DNA from: Desulfobacteraceae bacterium
GTDB taxonomy: Bacteria; Desulfobacterota; Desulfobacteria; Desulfobacterales; Desulfosalsimonadaceae
Assembly (NCBI GenBank): GCA_011389935.1
Contig: JAABTJ010000019.1
Span: 1-57,223, forward strand
Length of the DNA stretch: 57,223 nt
Direction: 5' to 3'
How positions within the stretch are numbered: the first letter of the stretch is position 1; each line of letters begins with the position of its first letter. This document shows positions 52,820 through 57,223 of the stretch, piece after piece. The translations under genes and the position numbers were made by a program. The notes under the pieces were generated by a model, which saw only the letters and a program-made list of their open reading frames with translations, was not told where the DNA came from and did not search any database.

Positions 52820-53920
52820 TTATTCTCCCAAAGCGATTTGCACCAGGTCGCTGACCAGGATGGGCATCAGTCCGCGTTCTGCAACCTCGTGCGCCAGTGT
52901 GGCCATGCAGAACGGACAGTTGAACACGCAATAGGTTGCGCCCGTCCGGATCATGTCGTCGATATTTTTTTCCACCAGTTCATCGGCAAGTTCGTCCCGC
53001 TGGTGGGCCCGGGGCACGCCGCCGCAGCACAGGGCGGTTTCCCGGTCGTAGGTTCGCGGCACGCGCTCGGCGCCGATTTTTTCAAAAATTTCGTCGAGCG
53101 CCTTGTCTGTATGGGGGACCAGCCGGTTCGAACAGGGACGCTGGTAGGCGATTTTCACGTTCAGCGGTTTGATGCGATCCTGTAACTCGTTGAGCCGCCC
53201 GGAGATATAGTCAAACTGGTGCACGGGGGTGAAGGGCACGTCAATGCCATAGGCGTCCGCAACGCTGGTATAGGTGCCGTAGCATTCATCGTGAAAGCAG
53301 ATCAGTTCCCGTATGTTTGAATCCTTTAAATAAAAATGCATGATATTGTCGATGATTCGGGGGACTCGCTCCCGGATCGTCGAATTTTTCGCGAAATGAA
53401 GCCACATGATATTGCAGAAAATATCCGTCCCCACAATGGTTGTGGCCCCTTCAAAGAGTTTCCCCCGGATGCACCCGGTCAACATGGGAAACGCGCACAT
53501 ATCCACCACCACCCCGGAAACCGCCTGCGGAGTGATTCTCCCCTTGGGGGCCATCATGCGAAGCTGTTCTTCCACGACGGGCCTTGGCGCCGGCAGAATC
53601 CCCAGTGCCTCCTGGCGTTCCACCAGCAGGTAGAACGGGTTGTTGTCGAAGGGGCAGTACTCCTGGCAGGCATAGCAGGTCAGGCATTCCCGCAGCACGC
53701 GACTCTCCTCCCCCCCGTTGATTTTCAGCTTCTCAGTTTTGGCCTCTTCTGTGCCGGTAAATGAAATGTACTGGCATTTCATGAGACAATCGACGGTCTC
53801 GCAATGGATACACAGGTCCGGATTGTATTGGATTGGTTGCACGGAACATCTCCCGACGGTTTTGGATATTGAGCGGCATTTCATGGAGCGCTGCGGTGAA
53901 AATTCCTTATTCCGATCCAT
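52820..53920 (-). CDS. CCG-domain iron-sulfur protein (HdrD-like)
   Basis: 366 residues from ATG 53920. Fe-S clusters are indicated by CIHCETVDCLMKCQY and CLTCYACQEYCPFDNNPFY, followed by CCG domains (CFHDECYGTYTS, ALCCGGVPRAHQRDEL, FNCPFCMATLAHEVAERG). It resembles heterodisulfide reductase-type electron carriers. A TATAAT at 53962-53967 (minus strand) predicts transcription near 53955. ATG 53953 would then be almost leaderless, which favours ATG 53920, or 53884 as a third choice; all lack strong ribosome sites. First gene of the FAD/Fe-S unit, abutting the FAD gene (1 bp). Confidence 0.82.
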   Translation of the reverse strand: MDRNKEFSPQRSMKCRSISKTVGRCSVQPIQYNPDLCIHCETVDCLMKCQYISFTGTEEAKTEKLKINGGEESRVLRECLTCYACQEYCPFDNNPFYLLVERQEALGILPAPRPVVEEQLRMMAPKGRITPQAVSGVVVDMCAFPMLTGCIRGKLFEGATTIVGTDIFCNIMWLHFAKNSTIRERVPRIIDNIMHFYLKDSNIRELICFHDECYGTYTSVADAYGIDVPFTPVHQFDYISGRLNELQDRIKPLNVKIAYQRPCSNRLVPHTDKALDEIFEKIGAERVPRTYDRETALCCGGVPRAHQRDELADELVEKNIDDMIRTGATYCVFNCPFCMATLAHEVAERGLMPILVSDLVQIALGE

Positions 53921-54220
53921 GCCGCCATTTATACGTTGAAAACCATGGATCATTAGACTATATTATAGTAGAACTATCAATCATAATTTGAACCTGATCC
54001 GGGGTTTGCCATCATTTCTCCACAACCTTTGAACAAAACCGGCTTTTTTATCAACATACGCGATACGCGCAAGTCGATATACGCGCCAGTCGATGGATGA
54101 CGAAAGTGCGGTGACAACTTTTATCCCGGAAAACCGCATTGCCCGGAAGAATCCTTTTTCGGGCAGCGCATCCATGAAACCGTCAACCGTTCCATATTTT
54201 ATGTCCGCCGGAAAATCTAT
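53921..54220. other. divergent intergenic region before the acylase gene
   Basis: Holds the putative promoter of the Fe-S operon (minus-strand TATAAT at 53962-53967, weak -35). The open frame through 54093-54440 towards the acylase is not coding: it runs across the repeat at 54221-54366 and lacks a signal peptide. Confidence 0.45.
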
Positions 54221-54366
54221 TAGAACCGATCTCAAAATTATCTTTCGGCCCAATATTTTTGTTGGCGTCTTATTTCAAATCTTCGAAATACTTGCGTATG
54301 TCTGCGGTTTGAAACAAGACGCCGCCGCGACCTTGAACCGAAATCTGAATTTTGAGATGGGTTCTA
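54221..54366 (+). repeat. TA-flanked palindromic element (MITE-like), family B, copy 2
   Basis: 146 bp, the same length as copy 1 (21112-21257), and about 90% identical by eye. Ends TAGAACCGATCTCAAAATT and, as complement at the other end, TAGAACCCATCTCAAAATT; TA at both edges. Inner arms GGCGTCTTATTTCAAAT and TTTGAAACAAGACGCC pair. It lies 75 bp upstream of the acylase ATG, close to where a promoter or leader would be. Confidence 0.85.
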
Positions 54367-54440
54367 TCAGCATGCAGGGCGTATCCGTTGCATTTGCGGC
54401 GGCGCCAGGGCAATCAATGATTGACATGAAAGGAGAAAGC

Positions 54441-57038
54441 ATGAAACCAGGACGATGGATCAGGGTTGTATTATCGTTTGTACTTCTGGCGTCCGCAGCC
54501 GGGGTCGCGTCGGCGGAAAGCACGGTTACGACCACCAGGGACGACAAGGGCGTCTGGTTTATCGAAGGCGATGAATCCGCGAGCCTCTATGATGTGTATG
54601 AAGCCATGGGATATGCCGTTGCCACGGACCGGCTCTGGCAGGCTGAAAATTTCCGACGGGCGGCAAGGGGGAGGCTTGCGGAGCTGTTCGGCGCCGACTA
54701 CCTGAATGACGATATCCTGGTACGGGTTACCGGATATACCGCCGATGAGCTGACAGCCGGGTATGACGCCCTGGATTCGGAAGCCAAAGACATGGTCGAC
54801 GGCTATGTGGCCGGTTTCAACCGCCGGATAGACGAAGTTGCCCAGAATCCGGCGCAGCTGCCTTTTGAGTTTCATGCCCTAACCCAGCAGTTGGGCCTTG
54901 AAGAGATTTTCGTCCCGGAATACTGGACGGCCGAAGATGTCATGGCATGGCAGGCGGCGATGCTGCGCAATTTTGACCCGGAGGCGACCAAGCAGGGGCA
55001 GCTCGATAACGCCGCGCTGCTGCAGTACCTGACCACCGTGTACGGTGAAATCCAGGGAATGGTGATGTTCAATGACCTTCGCTGGACCAATGATCCGGCA
55101 GCCACTACGTATATCCCGGATCCGACCGGATCCTCCACCGGCGGAGAACCCGCCATGCAGGAGATGTCGGTTCACGATGCCGACAGGGCGGCTCTGGCCG
55201 GTCTTCGTAGCCTGGGGGATCTGTCGGGGGTCGCCCGGAACGTGGCGGGGATGTGGGCGGAGCGTGAGCAAAATCTGAAAAAGCTCAATGCGTTTCCCGA
55301 GATGGGCTCCTATGCCTGGACCATATCCGGAGACAAGACGGCATCCGGCAACCCCATCCTGTATTCGGGTCCGCAGATGGGATTCAGCACCCCCGCCATC
55401 TGTGCGGAAGGCTCCATTGACGCGGGAGGCATCAAGGTCTCCGGAATGGTGATCGCCGGGCTGCCGGGCATTGTTATCGGCCGGACCCCTCACCATGCAT
55501 GGTCCATGCAGGTAGGACACGCCCGCACATTGGATTACTATTTTGAGCCGGCACCGGGGCAGGCCCCCGAAGGGTACTACACATCCCGAACGGAAACCTT
55601 CCAGGTGGCCGGCCAGGAACCGGTCACCATACCGGTGTACCGAACCCCCAATGGCCCGGTGGTCAATCCCATGCCGTTTGACCCGGACACCTATGTTCCC
55701 GACGCCGAAAATCCCATCGTTTCATGGAAATACGCCCATTGGGGCATGGAGCTTCAAACCATTTCCGCATTCCTGGAAATGACCCGCGCAAAAAGCATGG
55801 ATGCATTCGGCGCCGCCCTTGAAGATGTGGGAGTTTCCCAGCATTTCTGCTATGCTGACCGTAAGGGCAATATTGCCTACTGGATGTCGGGGGTGGATCC
55901 AATCCGCCAGGACTTCAATGCGGACGGAAAGCGCGTGGACTGGCGGCTCCCCCAGGGTACGCTGGTCGATCCGGTCCAATGGAGCGCGGACAACCGCAAG
56001 CCGCTTTCCACGGATCGCAATACGGACCAAGGGTTTTACGCCGGGTGGAACAACAAGTCCAGTGTCGAATACCCCAACAGCGCCAACAATATGAGCTATT
56101 TTTTCGGTCCCTTTCACCGGGCCCACGTCCTGGAGGCGTATCTTTCCGGCAACGACGACCTGACCTTTGAGGAGGTTCGCGACCTGGCCCTGAACATTGC
56201 CACAACGGATTCTTTCGGCTCCGGCGGCAATCCCTGGGCGTTCGTGGAAGACGATTTCCGCAATGCCGTCATGGCCGATCCTACGGAAGACCGGCTGGCG
56301 GCTCTTGACATAATGGACGACTTTGACGGCCATTTCGTTGACGGCGGCCCGGAAAACTGGGCGGGCGGCATGGACCGTTCCGATGGCTGGATGCTGGCCG
56401 ATGCCTGGATTCGCGAGGTGCTTCGGCTCACCTTTGTGGATGAGCTTGCCGGATCCGTTCAATACGATGCGGAAGAAGAAGAACTCAAAAATCCCACCGT
56501 GCTTTTTAACGTGCTGCTCCAAGGCCTTGCCGGTGAAGGCGCATCGGTGATAAAAAATTACAACTGGTTTCAAAACAATGTCGACCCGGAAGCGCCCCAG
56601 GCGGCCGAAGAGATCATCCTCGCCGCCCTGGACAATGTACTGGCGGATCAGGTTCCCTTGGATGAGCGGCCATGGGGCGTGGGCAAGCGCGATGTTATCG
56701 AGTTCAATCATCCCTTTTTCAGCGAACCCCCGTTGGCGCTTAATCCCCTCCATACCATGCCTTTTTCTTCCCGGTCCACTTTCGCCCATGTCGTGGAAAT
56801 GGCCGAAGACGGGCAGGCCCGCATCGAGAGCATGTTCGCGCTTGGCCAGTCCGGCACGATCCTGGCCGATGTATCCGGGATTCCGGTGTTTGACGAGAAT
56901 TTTTCCTCCATGACAGAGGTGTATGACGATTTCTCTCACCGGGATTTCCCGGTGATGAAAGCCGCCGCGGTCGACGATGAGGATGACGACGACAAAAAAA
57001 GCAGCAGCACTTGCTTTATTGGATCCCTGCTGCGGTAA
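54441..57038 (+). CDS. secreted penicillin-acylase-family Ntn hydrolase
   Basis: 865 residues from ATG 54441 with AAAGGAG; signal peptide RWIRVVLSFVLLASAAGVASA. The family is synthesised as a precursor cut into alpha and beta chains, with the beta-chain N-terminal Ser as nucleophile. Here MGSYAWTISGDKTASGNPILYSGPQMGFSTP places that Ser at residue 290. The usual alpha-chain pattern (YDVYEAMGYAVATDRLWQAENFRRAARGRLAELFG) is present. Substrate may be a penicillin, acyl-homoserine lactone or other amide. The C-terminus is odd: an acidic run (DDEDDDDKK), Ser-Ser-Ser-Thr, then Cys-Phe-Ile-Gly-Ser-Leu-Leu-Arg. The long frame upstream to 54093 is noise from the repeat. Confidence 0.9.
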   Translation: MKPGRWIRVVLSFVLLASAAGVASAESTVTTTRDDKGVWFIEGDESASLYDVYEAMGYAVATDRLWQAENFRRAARGRLAELFGADYLNDDILVRVTGYTADELTAGYDALDSEAKDMVDGYVAGFNRRIDEVAQNPAQLPFEFHALTQQLGLEEIFVPEYWTAEDVMAWQAAMLRNFDPEATKQGQLDNAALLQYLTTVYGEIQGMVMFNDLRWTNDPAATTYIPDPTGSSTGGEPAMQEMSVHDADRAALAGLRSLGDLSGVARNVAGMWAEREQNLKKLNAFPEMGSYAWTISGDKTASGNPILYSGPQMGFSTPAICAEGSIDAGGIKVSGMVIAGLPGIVIGRTPHHAWSMQVGHARTLDYYFEPAPGQAPEGYYTSRTETFQVAGQEPVTIPVYRTPNGPVVNPMPFDPDTYVPDAENPIVSWKYAHWGMELQTISAFLEMTRAKSMDAFGAALEDVGVSQHFCYADRKGNIAYWMSGVDPIRQDFNADGKRVDWRLPQGTLVDPVQWSADNRKPLSTDRNTDQGFYAGWNNKSSVEYPNSANNMSYFFGPFHRAHVLEAYLSGNDDLTFEEVRDLALNIATTDSFGSGGNPWAFVEDDFRNAVMADPTEDRLAALDIMDDFDGHFVDGGPENWAGGMDRSDGWMLADAWIREVLRLTFVDELAGSVQYDAEEEELKNPTVLFNVLLQGLAGEGASVIKNYNWFQNNVDPEAPQAAEEIILAALDNVLADQVPLDERPWGVGKRDVIEFNHPFFSEPPLALNPLHTMPFSSRSTFAHVVEMAEDGQARIESMFALGQSGTILADVSGIPVFDENFSSMTEVYDDFSHRDFPVMKAAAVDDEDDDDKKSSSTCFIGSLLR

Positions 57039-57072
57039 ATAGAATCCCGCAATGGATTTTTTATTGCGACCC

Positions 57073-57117
57073 GGGAAAAGGGGAGGTGCGGCGACGCCGC
57101 ATCCCCCTTTTCCTTTT
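57073..57117 (+). terminator. terminator of the acylase gene
   Basis: AAAAGGGGAGGTGCGGCG and CGCCGCATCCCCCTTTT form a long GC-rich stem with a bulge, ending in T-rich sequence, 35 bp after the stop. The remaining ~100 bases to the window edge show no further feature. Confidence 0.75.
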
Positions 57118-57223
57118 CCCCGGCATTACCGTATTGCTGAATGTTTCATAGCTGTGGTATGATATATACAAATCTTTGCATTTATCAATAGACAGGATGA
57201 TCGGGAAGACCTCGTAGAGATCG

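Noticed and set aside
54093..54440. N-terminal extension of the acylase
   Set aside because: Runs through the palindromic repeat; the ATG at 54441 has a strong ribosome site and begins a signal peptide.

Overview
The window is about 57 kb of bacterial chromosome, apparently from an anaerobic deltaproteobacterium of the Desulfobacterota (Desulfobacteraceae/Desulfosarcinaceae-like). This is an inference from gene content: a chorismate mutase-prephenate dehydrogenase fusion, a tRNA-flanked tig-clpP-clpX-lon block, several acyl-CoA/CCG-domain redox proteins, and a dispersed hairpin repeat of a kind I associate with that group. It is mostly core genome. I see no phage, transposase, integron or CRISPR array, but there are two families of short dispersed repeats, one of which looks like a TA-flanked MITE.

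Layout. 1-8.8 kb: the 5' part of an Old Yellow Enzyme gene, tRNA-Lys with a clear promoter and terminator, a divergent KptA-like gene, hemL-mpl, a fatty acyl-CoA ligase, and an uncharacterised GalT/HIT-like protein. 9-15 kb: a complete nitrogen-control unit glnD-amtB-glnB-glnA, with a near-perfect sigma-54 promoter just before glnD; GlnD would modify Tyr51 of the PII protein encoded two genes downstream. 15.3-17.5 kb: nadE, a small unknown gene, a tautomerase and a cation-diffusion facilitator. 17.5-24.8 kb: an envelope module in which an MMPL/RND exporter is divergent from a LolA-like periplasmic protein, an outer-membrane barrel and a four-repeat lipoprotein. 24.8-28.9 kb: tyrA, a ZIP transporter, small membrane, DksA-like, cytochrome c and Usp genes. 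29-36.8 kb: an RND efflux pair preceded by a Crp/Fnr-type palindrome, then MFS, hotdog, J-domain, VOC and nitroreductase genes. 36.9-43.3 kb: tRNA-Leu, tig, clpP, clpX, lon, tRNA-Val and tRNA-Asp, all on the minus strand. 43.6-50.1 kb: a cell-wall amidase, tRNA-Pro, TauE/SafE and GltS-type transporters, acyl-CoA dehydrogenase and acetoacetate decarboxylase-like genes, divergent from an AraC-type regulator with a perfect 11-bp inverted repeat between them. 50.1-57 kb: a three-gene FAD/Fe-S oxidoreductase operon and a secreted penicillin-acylase-family Ntn hydrolase.

The best candidates for something undescribed are the RND/LolA/barrel/repeat-lipoprotein module, the GalT-like protein with an altered HPH motif, the KptA homologue lacking the usual active-site motifs, and the TA-flanked 146-bp palindromic element, one copy of which supplies a gene's stop codon. 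All functions are read from sequence motifs by eye; no database search was possible.
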